A stretch of 64,000 bases of DNA from Nocardia kruczakiae NBRC 101016. Its GTDB lineage: Bacteria; Actinomycetota; Actinomycetes; Mycobacteriales; Mycobacteriaceae. The notes under the pieces are model-generated. The model saw only the letters and a list, made by a program, of their open reading frames with translations. It was not told the DNA's origin and did not search any database. The translations under genes and the position numbers were made by a program. Shown here piece after piece: positions 1-8,515 of this stretch. Every line of letters begins with the position of its first letter. The stretch's first letter is position 1. The stretch covers positions 112,413-176,412 of the forward strand of contig NZ_BDBL01000015.1 in assembly GCF_001612965.1 (NCBI RefSeq), in the 5' to 3' direction.

Positions 1-1
1 A

Positions 2-187
2 TCCGATGGCGTGATCGCAGTCCTGTGCCCGGTCGTCTCCGACACCATCGCAGGCGTCGCGATCATGACCGTCCCCGCCGAACAGGCCACCGCGATCCTC
101 GCCGGGGACCCATGCGTGCAGGCCCGGATGATGCACTACGAGGTACACCCGTGCCACGGTTTCCCCGGGGACTCCCTTCCCGCCTGA
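2..187 (+). CDS. YciI-like protein, C-terminal part (runs off window start)
   Basis: Sixty-one codons are open from the window edge to a TGA. The residues have the look of the end of a YCII-related small protein: a run about evaluating values (VIAVLCPVVSD, TVPAEQATAILAGDP) followed by the family-like ending MMHYEVHPCHGFPGDSL. These proteins are small ferredoxin-fold proteins often linked to ECF sigma factors, with no settled reaction. The N-terminus is outside the window, so start and neighbours are unknown. The family call rests on pattern recognition only. Confidence 0.6.
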   Translation, partial: SDGVIAVLCPVVSDTIAGVAIMTVPAEQATAILAGDPCVQARMMHYEVHPCHGFPGDSLPA

Positions 188-377
188 ATGATCGGTTCGC
201 CGCGGCGGAACCGGGCCGCTTTCAGTCGAGCGGCTCCGTAGCCTCGACCAGGTACGACGGAGACAGCCGGGACATGGCCTCGAGCGTCGGCTCGACCGCC
301 ACCATGGCTGCGGTGGCCCGGGCGATCGCGACGCGTGCCGATCCCCCTGCCACCGTGCAAACCCGGAGGGTCGCGCC

Positions 378-863
378 ATGACACAACAGCCCGGCCACGA
401 CCTCGACGAACTGCGGGACGCCGTAGCAACGCAGTTGAGCGGGTGGCGCACGGTGGTCAGCGGCGACGCCTTCGGGTTCACACATGCCCGCGACCGGCAC
501 GGGCAGCGACTATCGAACGACGTTCCTGCCTGAGGCTCGACTCGAGTCTTGTCGCAGAGATCGGCCGCCGACGAGCCGACAACGACGGTACGTTCGATCG
601 GTCCGGTCCCGTGCACATGGTGACGCTCGTGCTGGCCAGCGATCCAGCTGCTGCATCCGGCGAGACCGACACGATCGTCGATTACCGGGAGGCGACGGCA
701 TGGCGCAATGTTCTTCTGCCTCGAATGGCCCCGTGCTACCTCTTGGAGAATCCGAGCCATCCTGGAGCCCACCGGCCCGGTCGTGGTCGATGAGGACGGC
801 CGTCGGGTCGAGACGGTGTACGAGAACCCGCGGTTCCCGCGGTTCTATCACAGCAATCGCTGA
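378..863 (+). pseudogene. hypothetical actinobacterial protein, twice frameshifted
   Basis: An ATG with a good Shine-Dalgarno (GGAGGG, 365-370) opens a frame that reads MTQQPGHDLDELRDAVATQL and stops at 533. Natural-looking protein continues without a gap in the +2-shifted frame (SLVAEIGRRRADNDGTFDRS, then VHMVTLVLASDP, about 540-715) and returns to the first frame near 720 (RAILEPTGPVVVDEDGRR, ending FPRFYHSNR, TGA at 861-863). The whole would be a protein of about 160 residues. I do not recognise the family. Either the gene is decaying or the sequence has two single-base errors. Confidence 0.6.
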
Positions 864-1060
864 TGGCTTGCGGCCGATGTCACTGTCCTGGCGACAGGGC
901 AATCTAGCGCGGCGCCGGTGTCGAACAGCCAGCGCTCGATCAAAGCGGTACGGGCGCAGCAGCATTCGTCGCGCCACCTGCGCAGCATCCACATGTAGCG
1001 GCCGTAGACCTCAGCCGCCACGCGTTTCTCGTCAAACCTGACCAGCGGATGGAACAGCAT
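848..1060 (-). CDS. small hypothetical ORF
   Basis: Seventy codons starting ATG at 1060; the beginning MLFHPLVRFDEKRVAAEVYG followed by RYMWMLRRWRDECC reads like real protein. No Shine-Dalgarno is obvious and no family is recognised. It runs antisense into the last codons of the frameshifted gene at 378-863, and an IS fragment lies just beside its start, so it may be a remnant. Weak call. Confidence 0.25.
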   Translation of the reverse strand: MLFHPLVRFDEKRVAAEVYGRYMWMLRRWRDECCCARTALIERWLFDTGAALDCPVARTVTSAASHQRLL

Positions 1061-1109
1061 CTACGATCGTCCCAACAACGAAAGGTTGCGTCGACCAGTT
1101 GAACTCACC

Positions 1110-1373
1110 CGATACACCTCGGTGAAATTCACTGAATCTCTTGCTCTGCAAGAACTCTCGGCATCGACAGGTTCGGTTGGAGATGCCTACGACAACGCTC
1201 TTGCCGAATCGATCATCGGCCTGTTCAAGACCGAGGTCGTCAACCGGCACTGTCCGTGCAAGACCCTCACCGAAGTCGAATTCGCGCTCATGGAATGGGC
1301 CGACTGGTACAACAACGCCCGCCTGCACTACCTGGCCCCGGCCGAATACGAAACCGCGTACTACTCTCGACGA
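1110..1373 (+). pseudogene. IS3-family transposase (OrfB) C-terminal fragment
   Basis: The frame reads YTSVKFTESLA, GSVGDAYDNALAESIIGLFK, TLTEVEFALMEWADWYNNAR and ends around EYETAYY, which is the last quarter of an IS3-type OrfB integrase. It includes the NALAES block that carries the last catalytic Glu of the DDE triad. The earlier catalytic Asp region and OrfA are missing and no terminal inverted repeats are visible. It is a dead remnant ending about 60 bp from the 3' end of the convergent SDR gene; the open frame beyond about 1373 is only antisense to that gene. Confidence 0.8.
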
Positions 1374-1432
1374 TCGCCACGCCGACCGAGGTACTCGTCC
1401 CATTCGGCCTCGGTCGGTAATCGACTCCGCGT

Positions 1433-2158
1433 TCAGAAACTTCCGCCGCCGGCATCGATGAGCTGGCCGGTCAACCACGCTGCGTCGGGGGAGGCGAGAA
1501 ATGCCACGATACCGGCGATGTCGTCCGGTTCTCCGATTCGGCCCAGCGGAATAGTCTGCGCCGTCTGCTGCAACGCGTCGGGTGTCACGGTGGCGGTGAG
1601 CGCTGCTGTGCGCGTCGGGCCTGGCCGCACCGCGTTCACGGTTACCGAACGGTGCCCCACCTCGCGAGCGAGCACTCGTACCAGGGCCTCGCTCGCGGCT
1701 TTGCTCGCGGCGTAGGCTCCCGAGCCGGGGCGGTGAGTGACTGTGACGCCGCTGGAGACCACCACGATTCGGCCGCCGTCACGGATACGTGTCGCCGCCG
1801 CGCGCAGCAGTTGGAACGTGGCACGGGTGTTGGTGGCGAACATCGCGTCGAAGTCCTCGTCGGTGGTTTCCGCGACCGGCGCGAACCGTGCGGCCCCCGC
1901 ATTTGCGACGACGACATCGAGTGTCCCGGCGTCGCGCTCGGCATGATCGAGCAGAGTTCGTAGCTGTTCGGAATCGGCGACATCCCCGGCGATGGTGATC
2001 GCCCGCCCGCCCCGCTGGGTGATCTGTTCCGCCGTGCGCGCGGCAGCGTCCGCATCGGTGCGGTAGTTGACCACCACAGTCGTGTCCGGCGCGGCCAGCC
2101 GGACCGCGATGGCCCGGCCGATGCCGCGAGAACTGCCGGTAACCAGCGCCGTACGCAT
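1433..2158 (-). CDS. SDR family NAD(P)-dependent oxidoreductase
   Basis: A 241-residue classical short-chain dehydrogenase. The Rossmann motif TGSSRGIGRA is at residues 7-16, NAG at about 85-87, the catalytic Ser in VVSSGVT (about 135) and YAASK (Tyr/Lys, about 149-153), and the C-terminus has the usual GQLIDAGGG ending. It resembles FabG-like 3-oxoacyl reductases, but the substrate cannot be told from sequence. The start ATG at 2158 faces the MarR gene at 2250 across a 91-bp region with dyad symmetries, so it is probably controlled by that regulator. Confidence 0.9.
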   Translation of the reverse strand: MRTALVTGSSRGIGRAIAVRLAAPDTTVVVNYRTDADAAARTAEQITQRGGRAITIAGDVADSEQLRTLLDHAERDAGTLDVVVANAGAARFAPVAETTDEDFDAMFATNTRATFQLLRAAATRIRDGGRIVVVSSGVTVTHRPGSGAYAASKAASEALVRVLAREVGHRSVTVNAVRPGPTRTAALTATVTPDALQQTAQTIPLGRIGEPDDIAGIVAFLASPDAAWLTGQLIDAGGGSF

Positions 2159-2183
2159 GCACCGTCCCCAATCGTCGAGTATG

Positions 2184-2216
2184 TAGTCAGTCGATATGCT
2201 CGACTAATATGGTCGA
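2184..2216. promoter_or_regulatory. candidate MarR operator between SDR and MarR genes
   Basis: Two overlapping inverted repeats sit between the divergent genes: TAGTC (2184-2188) with GACTA (2202-2206), and TCGAC (2200-2204) with GTCGA (2212-2216) around a 7-bp AT-rich centre. MarR proteins commonly bind such dyads between themselves and a divergent target gene. Binding is inferred. Confidence 0.45.
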
Positions 2217-2237
2217 TAGTGTCAACAGTCGCTTTGC

Positions 2238-2252
2238 TAAACTGTATGCGTG
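2238..2252 (+). promoter_or_regulatory. leaderless promoter of the MarR gene (-10 TAAACT)
   Basis: TAAACT (2238-2243) lies six bases upstream of the GTG at 2250, and there is no Shine-Dalgarno. This spacing is typical of actinobacterial leaderless transcripts and supports GTG 2250 as the start. The same -10/6 nt/start geometry recurs at 31060 and 35051. Confidence 0.45.
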
Positions 2253-2669
2253 GAGTTGGCCGAGTCGCTTGCGGTATTGAACCGAGAGATCGCCATGCTG
2301 CGCATGGTCGTTGCCCGCCGCTTCGATCTGACCGTGCAGCAAGGTGAGTTGCTGTGTCAGATCAACCGTGACAGTCCGTCATTCGGGGAGTTGGCGCTCC
2401 GGCTGGGATGCGACAAGACCAACATCACCGGCATGATTGATCGACTCGCGCAGCGCGGCCTGGTGAGCCGCCGACCCGACCCGACCGATCGCCGGGTCAC
2501 CAGGGCGGTCCTCACCGCGGACGGCATCGAACTCGGGGCCAGGATCAGAGCAGCGTTTTCCGCCGAGGTCGAACGCCGTTGCGCGGATCTGTCACCGGAA
2601 GACCGTTCACAACTGATCCGACTGACCCGCAGCATCGCCGACGATCTCGCCGGCAGTAAGACCCCCTGA
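2250..2669 (+). CDS. MarR family transcriptional regulator
   Basis: A 139-residue winged-helix regulator of normal MarR length. The recognition region reads FGELALRLGCDKTNITGMID and is followed by the wing RGLVSRRPDPTDRRV, the most conserved MarR signature. It starts with GTG and appears leaderless. Divergent orientation to the SDR gene with dyads in between suggests it represses that gene and itself; the ligand is unknown. Confidence 0.9.
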   Translation: MELAESLAVLNREIAMLRMVVARRFDLTVQQGELLCQINRDSPSFGELALRLGCDKTNITGMIDRLAQRGLVSRRPDPTDRRVTRAVLTADGIELGARIRAAFSAEVERRCADLSPEDRSQLIRLTRSIADDLAGSKTP

Positions 2670-2827
2670 CCGGAAACAGCCTGTCGTCGCACCCGCTGTC
2701 ACTGGCCAGCCGTCGGGGAGTGTGGGGATCGCGGCGAGGTAAATCGTAACCTCGTGATGATCGGGACAGGTCTCGTAGTCGCGGACACAGCGGCGGTGGT
2801 CGACCAGTCATCCGAAGGAGCCCGTAC

Positions 2828-3170
2828 GTGCAGGGCGACATCAACCACACCGGTAGCGGGCTGTCGCTCACCGCCGGACCGGCCACGGCCCAGCCGACCG
2901 ACTTCGACATCGACCCCGGCGCCTCGGTGCTCTACGGCGACGTCAGCGTCAACGGCGCCCCGGCGGCTACCCACGCACTGCTGTTCAACCTCGACGGCAG
3001 CACACCGCAGCCACTGCGCAACGGACCCGACGACACCGCCATCCTCCAGGGCATCCGAGTACTGCTGTCCAAAGACGCCGCCGGACTGTTGAACAAGACG
3101 TTCAACACCGACGCGGTCAAGGAGGGACTTGCTGGTCGGCGTCGCGACGATCACACTGAACACCAAGTAG
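2828..3170 (+). pseudogene. hypothetical protein with a C-terminal frameshift
   Basis: GTG at 2828 follows a good ribosome site (AAGGAG, 2816-2821). The frame reads MQGDINHTGSGLSLTAGPAT through AGLLNKTFNTDAVKEGL near 3125, then becomes unnatural. One base shift there restores LLVGVATITLNTK and a TAG at 3168-3170, which looks like the true end. That would give about 114 residues. I do not recognise the family; the Gly/Thr/Asp-rich beta-like composition suggests an exported protein, but no signal peptide is present, so the N-terminus may also be lost. Confidence 0.5.
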
Positions 3171-3252
3171 GTGCGGCCATGCCAGAAGAAGTCGTTTCTG
3201 GTGAGGCGCAAGGTAACTCACTGTCATCCAGACCGGATCGGACAGGGTGCTC

Positions 3253-4635
3253 ATGACCACGAACAGCTCGAGCGCGAATCGGTCCGGTCGCGCACCGAGT
3301 CCGACCGACCAGCAGGCGCGGACGCGGGGAGAACCCCCCGCCTACGGCTTCCCGGCCGGCTTGTGGCGGGCGGTCGAGCGCCGTCGGCCGCGCGGGTTCC
3401 CCGGCCCGCGGACCTGGCGAAGCCCGCTCCGAGGGCCATGGCTGACATCTGTTTTCGGTGCGGTGCTGCTGGCGGCTCTTCCCGTCGTCGTCGTCACCGG
3501 CCTGCTCGACTACATCGCCTACGGACCACAGTTCGGTCAGGCGATGCCCGCCGATGCGGGATGGCTGCATCTGCCGTACTTCGACTGGCCGACCCGACCG
3601 GCCTGGCTGTTCCGCCTCACCCAAGGCCTGCACGTGGGCGTCGGGCTGATCATCGTCCCGGTGGTGCTGGCAAAGCTGTGGTCGGTGATGCCCCGCCTGT
3701 TCACCTGGCCACCGGCCCGATCGGCCGCGCAGATCCTCGAACGAGCATCGCTGCTGCTGCTGGTCGGCGGAATCGTCTTCGAGATCGCCACCGGCGTGCT
3801 GAACATCCAATACGACTACATTTTCGGCTTCAGCTTCTACACCGCGCACTACTTCGGCGCATGGGTGTTCATTGCCGGCTTCCTGATTCATGTCACCGTC
3901 AAAATGCCCCGCATGGTTCGCAATCTGCGCACCCGTTCCCTGCGGCGGGAACTGCGCACGACCCGGTCCGACACCCGCTCCGAACCCCTCGACCCCGACG
4001 GGCTGGTCGCCACGAACCCGGCTCCGGCGACGATGAGCCGACGCGGCGTACTGGCGCTGGTCGGAGGTGGGTCACTGCTGGTGGCGGGGCTGAGCGCGGG
4101 TCAGACGATCGGCGGGGTCACTCGCGAGGCGGCGTTGCTCCTGCCGCGAGGACGGGCGGCCGGGCCCGGCCCCGACGGGTTCCCGATCAATCGGACGGCG
4201 ACCGCGGCGTCGATCGATCCGGCCGCGACCGGCGAGGCCTGGCGGCTGACACTCACCGGCGGACCGCGGACGGTCACACTCGATCGCGCCACGCTGGCCC
4301 GCATGCGGCAATACAGTGCGTGGCTGCCCATCGCATGTGTCGAGGGATGGTCGACCACCCAGCAGTGGACGGGTGTGCGTCTGCGCGATCTCGCCGCGCT
4401 CGCCGGGGTTGGCGGCCCGCGCTCGGCGCACGTCGTCTCGCTCGAACGCAACGGTCCGTTCGGCGCGGCGACGTTGCAGGGAAATCAGGTCCGGCATCCC
4501 GATTCGCTGCTCGCATTACGGGTCGGTGGTGTGGATCTGTCGCCGGATCACGGCTACCCCGCCCGGATCATCGTTCCGGCCCTGCCCGGGGTGCACAACA
4601 CCAAGTGGGTCGGTTCGATCGAGTTCCGGAGCTGA
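3253..4635 (+). CDS. membrane-anchored molybdopterin-dependent oxidoreductase (sulfite-oxidase fold)
   Basis: About 460 residues in two parts. The N-terminal half has four hydrophobic helices with His residues positioned like b-type heme ligands (LTQGLHVGVGL and YTAHYFGAWVF followed by LIHV). A fifth segment after an RR motif (MSRRGVLALVGGGSLLVAG, about residue 265) leads into a C-terminal sulfite-oxidase-type Mo-cofactor domain, with the putative Mo-ligand Cys in LPIACVEGWSTT and the ending ARIIVPALPGVHNTKWVG. It therefore looks like a fusion of a quinol-linked membrane cytochrome to an exported MsrP/YedY-like catalytic domain; the substrate is unknown. Start ATG 3253 is favoured (GACAGGG at 3241-3247) over GTG 3247. 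A small membrane protein follows by one base. Confidence 0.8.
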   Translation: MTTNSSSANRSGRAPSPTDQQARTRGEPPAYGFPAGLWRAVERRRPRGFPGPRTWRSPLRGPWLTSVFGAVLLAALPVVVVTGLLDYIAYGPQFGQAMPADAGWLHLPYFDWPTRPAWLFRLTQGLHVGVGLIIVPVVLAKLWSVMPRLFTWPPARSAAQILERASLLLLVGGIVFEIATGVLNIQYDYIFGFSFYTAHYFGAWVFIAGFLIHVTVKMPRMVRNLRTRSLRRELRTTRSDTRSEPLDPDGLVATNPAPATMSRRGVLALVGGGSLLVAGLSAGQTIGGVTREAALLLPRGRAAGPGPDGFPINRTATAASIDPAATGEAWRLTLTGGPRTVTLDRATLARMRQYSAWLPIACVEGWSTTQQWTGVRLRDLAALAGVGGPRSAHVVSLERNGPFGAATLQGNQVRHPDSLLALRVGGVDLSPDHGYPARIIVPALPGVHNTKWVGSIEFRS

Positions 4636-4636
4636 T

Positions 4637-5200
4637 ATGGCTGCCATCGTGTCCGTCGTGCGGCGCTATTACGGGGCGCGTCCCCTGCATTTGCTGGCCT
4701 TGACGACCTGTTTCGCGTTCGTCGGGTACGTCGTCGCGGTCATCGGGCCGAAGACGTTGTGGAACACCCAGGTCTGGTGGCAGTCGATCCTCGTCTGGTT
4801 CCTCGGCGCGATCATCGCCCACGACCTACTGCTGTTCCCGCTCTACTCGCTGGCCGACCGCTCCCTGCGCGCGGGCCTGCGTGCCGTGCGCGGGCGCACG
4901 CCGGCACCATCGCCGAAAGTGCCTCCCCTCAACTACATTCGCGTGCCGACGATGGGTTGCGGACTGCTTTTCCTGCTCTTCTTTCCCGGAATCCTCCACC
5001 AGGGACAGGCGACCTATCTCGCCGCCACCGGACAGAACCAGCAGCCGTTCCTCGACCGCTGGCTGCTGCTGACCGCGCTGATGTTCGGGCTCAGCGCGGT
5101 CGTTTACGCCGCGCGAGTGTCGATACTCGCGAAACACGAACCAACGCAGCCGAAGTCGACGAGCGAATCCTCCACCGAAAGCCGGGAGAGGTCCACGTGA
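4637..5200 (+). CDS. integral membrane protein coupled to the molybdoenzyme
   Basis: A 187-residue protein starting one base after the molybdoenzyme stop, hence translationally coupled. It has about four hydrophobic segments: LLALTTCFAFVGYVVAVIG, ILVWFLGAIIAHDLLLFPLY, MGCGLLFLLFFPGIL and LLTALMFGLSAVVYAARVSI. The tail is short and Ser/Thr-rich. I recognise no catalytic motif. Its fixed position suggests an accessory role for the upstream oxidoreductase, for example membrane assembly, but that is inference. Confidence 0.75.
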   Translation: MAAIVSVVRRYYGARPLHLLALTTCFAFVGYVVAVIGPKTLWNTQVWWQSILVWFLGAIIAHDLLLFPLYSLADRSLRAGLRAVRGRTPAPSPKVPPLNYIRVPTMGCGLLFLLFFPGILHQGQATYLAATGQNQQPFLDRWLLLTALMFGLSAVVYAARVSILAKHEPTQPKSTSESSTESRERST

Positions 5201-5249
5201 GCGCATCGGCCTCGAACAACGGGCGAACGCAACTCTGCGATCGGCCTTT

Positions 5250-6000
5250 TCAGTTCGGTTGGCTGCCGATCGACCGCGCCAGGAACGGCCGGAGACGGTG
5301 CAGGTCGTCCTCCCGGTAGCCCCACGAATGGGTGCCGACCGGCCGATCGTCGACTGTCACCGGAATATTCAGCTCGTGCAGCCTGTCGGCCAGGTTCATC
5401 GTGCAGAAATGGACCGCGGCCTCGATCGGACCGCCGAGCGCGGTCTGCGCCGGCAGCGGAATGCGCCCCTCCGCCACCCGCCGATCCGCCGGAGTGTCGT
5501 GCGGTGCGGCCGGAACGCCGCTGCCCGAGCTCATATAGATCGCGGTCCCGCGCAGCCGATCCGCGTTCACCAGCGGGTCGTTCGCCCGCCGGGCCCCACA
5601 TATTCTCCACGCTGCGTGCCCCCGCCCCAGTTCTCGACAGTGAGCCGCACGAACTCGTGCCCGATCGCATCCGAGGTCTGCGCGCAGCCGCTGTAGGAGG
5701 CCACACTCGCCCAGAAGCCCGGCTTGGCGATAGCCAGGTTCAACACCGACGTGCCACTCATCGACACGCCCACCACTGTGCGGTTCCCGTTGGCGCCCAA
5801 GAACTTCTCGATCACCGGAGGCAGCTCGTCGTTGAGGAAGGTCTGCCATTTCTCGACGCCGAGAACAGGGTCATCGCGCACCCAATCGGTGTAATAGGAA
5901 CTGGCGCCGCCGATCGGGTTGACGACATTTACATCTTTGTCGCGCAAGAATTTCAGCGCATCGGTCTGCGCGTCCCACCCGCTCTCGTTCGGCCCGGATC
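5250..6000 (-). pseudogene. antigen 85-like mycolyltransferase/esterase, truncated and frameshifted
   Basis: Read on the minus strand, SGWDAQTDALKF, GASSYYTDWVRDDP, KWQTFLNDELPPVIEKFL and the nucleophile elbow VVGVSMSGTSVLNLA match an antigen 85-type alpha/beta hydrolase. After a frame change near 5590 the second frame supplies ANDPLVNADRLRGTAIYMSS and the catalytic-His segment GTHSWGYREDD, ending at 5250. The usual signal peptide and first strands, which should lie upstream of about 6000, are not found in any frame. Such enzymes transfer mycolic acids to trehalose or arabinogalactan in the envelope. This copy cannot give a whole protein unless the frame change is a sequencing error. Confidence 0.7.
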
Positions 6001-6260
6001 GGGGCGACTCCGTACCGAGTGCGATACTCGGCGCTGAACGCACAGAATATCGGTGTCGCGGGTCGCTCTTCCCTGCGAGAAAATTTGTTGCCGCCTCATG
6101 GATTTCGATTGTTTCGGCGTTCTCGAGTTCGAGTTCGCGGATCTCCCCCGCGTCGTCGATTGAGACGCCCTCGGCTCACCCGCATCGACCTCGGCTCGGC
6201 GGAGCCACTTACGCGGTCCCACGCTGCGGTTTTCCCACGATCTCGATCGCTCCGAGCGCC

Positions 6261-8051
6261 TCAGCCTACCGGGAGTTTCACCACCGGATCGGCGCCCAGG
6301 TCGGTGATATAAATGTTGCCCGCCGTGTCGACTGCCACACCCTGGGGATTCTTCAGGCCGGTGAACGGCAGCGGAGTCGGCGTCGACGCACCCGCCGCCA
6401 ACCTCACCACCCATTGATTACCCCAGTCCACGACGTACAAGTCTCCCGCCTTGTCGACTGCCACGCCCTGAGGATCCTTCAGCCCGGCGAACGGCAACGT
6501 GGTCGGCGTCGACGCACCCGCCGCCAACCTCACGACCCGCTCGGTACTCAATTCGGTGACATATACGTTGTGCGCAGCGTCGACCGCGACCCCGTGGGGA
6601 TCTCGGAGCCCCGTGAACGGCAGCGTCGTCGGCGCCGACGCACCCGCCGCCAACCTCACCACCCGATCGTTGCCCCGGTCGCTGACGTACACATCTCCCG
6701 CCGTATCGACCGCCACCCCCTCGGGATCCTTGAGCCCGGTGAACGGCAGCGGGGTCGCCGTCGACGCACCCACCCCCAACTTCACCACCCGATTGTTACT
6801 CGTGTCGGTGACGTAGACGTTGCCTGCCGTGTCGGCCGCCACACCCTGGGGATTATTCAGCCCGGTGAACGGCAGCGGGGTCGGGGCCGACGCACCCGCC
6901 GCCAACTTCACCACCCGATCGTTACCCATGTCGGTGACATATACGTTGCCAGCCGCGTCCACAGCCACATCAGTGGCCAAGCTGACGCCGGTGAACGGCA
7001 GCGCAGTCTGTGCCGAGTAGGCCGAGTTGACAGGCGGGGGCGAGCTGCCACCGCCGCCCGATTGCCGTTGAACACCGATGACGACAGCTACGGCGGCCAC
7101 CACCGTCACCGCGACCGCGGCGGCGAGTAGCCCGGCGGTCTTGGGCGACAATCTGATTCGCCGCCCACGGCGCGCAGCCCCAGTGGTGCTGACCGCGGAA
7201 TCGCCCAGCGCGGCGTTGGCCGCCGCCGCCAGCTCGCGTACGGTCTGGTAACGCTCCTCGGGGTTTTTGGCCATGCCCTTGGCGATGACAGTATCGAACG
7301 CAGTCGGTACATCGGGTGTAGTGGTGCTGGGACGCGGCGGCGGGGTGTGCAGGTGATGGGCGATCACACCCTGCACCCCCGCTGCGCTCGCGAACGGTGC
7401 TCGACCGGTCAGGCACTCATACAGCACGCACGTCAACGCGTACACGTCCACTCGAGCATCGGCCTTGACCTCCGCGCCGATCTCCTCCGGCGCCATGTAG
7501 GCGACGGTGCCGATGGTCTCACCGATCGAGGTCAGCGTACGGTCGTCGGCGGCGTGGGCGATCCCGAAGTCGATCAGGGAGGCGAACTCATCGGCCCCCA
7601 GCAGGATGTTGGTGGGTTTGACATCGCGGTGTACCAGCCCGACATCGTGGGCCGCCTGTAGCGCGCCGGCCACCTGCGTGATGATCGACACCGCCCGCCG
7701 CGGCGACAAGGCCCCTTCTCGCGTAATCACCTTGCGCAGGTCGGTGCCCTCGATCAAGCGCATATTCAGATAGAGCCTACCGTCGATATCGCCGAAGTCG
7801 TGTATGGGGATCACATGCGGCTCGGTCAACTGCGCCACCGCCCGGCACTCCCGGCGGAACCTCTCGCGCAGCTGCTCGTCATCGGCAAAGCGCTCAGGCA
7901 ACACCTTGAGTGCGACCACCCGGTTGGTCAGCGAATCATGCGCCCGCCACACCTGGCCCATGCCACCCTGACCCAGCAGCGTCAACAGCCGATATCGCCC
8001 GAACGCCTCCGCTGAGATCGTGTCCCCGCCACCAACTGACGTGTCATCCAT
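6261..8051 (-). CDS. pknD: PknD-like membrane Ser/Thr protein kinase with extracellular NHL repeats
   Basis: A 596-residue protein. The kinase domain (about residues 18-275) has the P-loop GQGGMGQV, the ATP-binding Lys in VALKVL, the catalytic loop HRDVKPTN and DFG. One transmembrane helix (about 302-326, AGLLAAAVAVTVVAAVAVV) is followed by a Gly/Pro linker and six NHL repeats of about 42 residues, each built like LPFTGL..PQGVAVD.AGNVYVTD, which should form an external beta-propeller sensor. Domain order is that of mycobacterial PknD. The ATG at 8051 (MDDTSVGGGD) is preferred to an in-frame ATG 18 codons upstream because the extension is not kinase-like. The gene stands alone. Confidence 0.9.
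   Translation of the reverse strand: MDDTSVGGGDTISAEAFGRYRLLTLLGQGGMGQVWRAHDSLTNRVVALKVLPERFADDEQLRERFRRECRAVAQLTEPHVIPIHDFGDIDGRLYLNMRLIEGTDLRKVITREGALSPRRAVSIITQVAGALQAAHDVGLVHRDVKPTNILLGADEFASLIDFGIAHAADDRTLTSIGETIGTVAYMAPEEIGAEVKADARVDVYALTCVLYECLTGRAPFASAAGVQGVIAHHLHTPPPRPSTTTPDVPTAFDTVIAKGMAKNPEERYQTVRELAAAANAALGDSAVSTTGAARRGRRIRLSPKTAGLLAAAVAVTVVAAVAVVIGVQRQSGGGGSSPPPVNSAYSAQTALPFTGVSLATDVAVDAAGNVYVTDMGNDRVVKLAAGASAPTPLPFTGLNNPQGVAADTAGNVYVTDTSNNRVVKLGVGASTATPLPFTGLKDPEGVAVDTAGDVYVSDRGNDRVVRLAAGASAPTTLPFTGLRDPHGVAVDAAHNVYVTELSTERVVRLAAGASTPTTLPFAGLKDPQGVAVDKAGDLYVVDWGNQWVVRLAAGASTPTPLPFTGLKNPQGVAVDTAGNIYITDLGADPVVKLPVG
6267..7030 (-). repeat. six tandem NHL-repeat units (about 126 bp each)
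   Basis: The C-terminal coding part repeats a unit of about 42 codons six times with high DNA similarity, visible as recurring GTGAACGGCAG and GACGCACCCGCCGCCAAC blocks at about 126-bp spacing. Such arrays can gain or lose units by recombination, so copy number may differ between strains. It is coding sequence, not a CRISPR array. Confidence 0.85.
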
Positions 8052-8515
8052 TGTGTCGTCCCGTGACCATCCGACTGGCGAAAGGTGTACATGCCTGCGT
8101 CCCATCCCCGCCCTAGCTGGTACCCCACCCCAGTTGATTCAGCCAGGCCAGACAGTCGAGAGTCGGCGCTATCCAACCACAAACCTGTCGCGACTCAAGC
8201 GTACCTCTTTGCTCTTGATTCAACCGCCCGTAACCGGTGTAGCCAGTGTCTGCCAGCCACACGACCACGTCACGGACCTGCGCGGCGGCTACCGCGGTGG
8301 CGTACACAACGGCCCATCGACCCTGTACGTTGTCTCGATCCTCGCGTTCGACGCACAGCCCGTCGGTCCAGATGCCTCTGGCTCCCGTGAGCAACCACCT
8401 GGGGGGAGTGTCGGGATAACGGCGGATCTGACCTCGGTCTAGACGGCGGGTCGGCCGGAGGCCGAGATCGTCTCCAGCTACGCCTGCGAGCAGGACCGCC
8501 AGCCCTGCATGCCGA
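8052..8515. other. stretch without a convincing gene
   Basis: Between the kinase start and the small ORF at 8516 no frame gives recognisable protein on either strand. A minus frame from about 8515 to 8113 stays open (for example ADTGYTGYGRLNQEQ) but has no start with a ribosome site and no recognisable domain. The stretch presumably includes the kinase promoter and possibly decayed coding DNA. Confidence 0.4.

Noticed and set aside
6267..7030. Regularly spaced repeats as a CRISPR array
   Set aside because: The period is about 126 bp, the repeats are in frame and encode NHL blades of the kinase.
8113..8515. Minus-strand open frame containing ADTGYTG as an IS5-like transposase
   Set aside because: The short motif recalls a DDE transposase segment but nothing around it supports the family, and no inverted repeats were seen.
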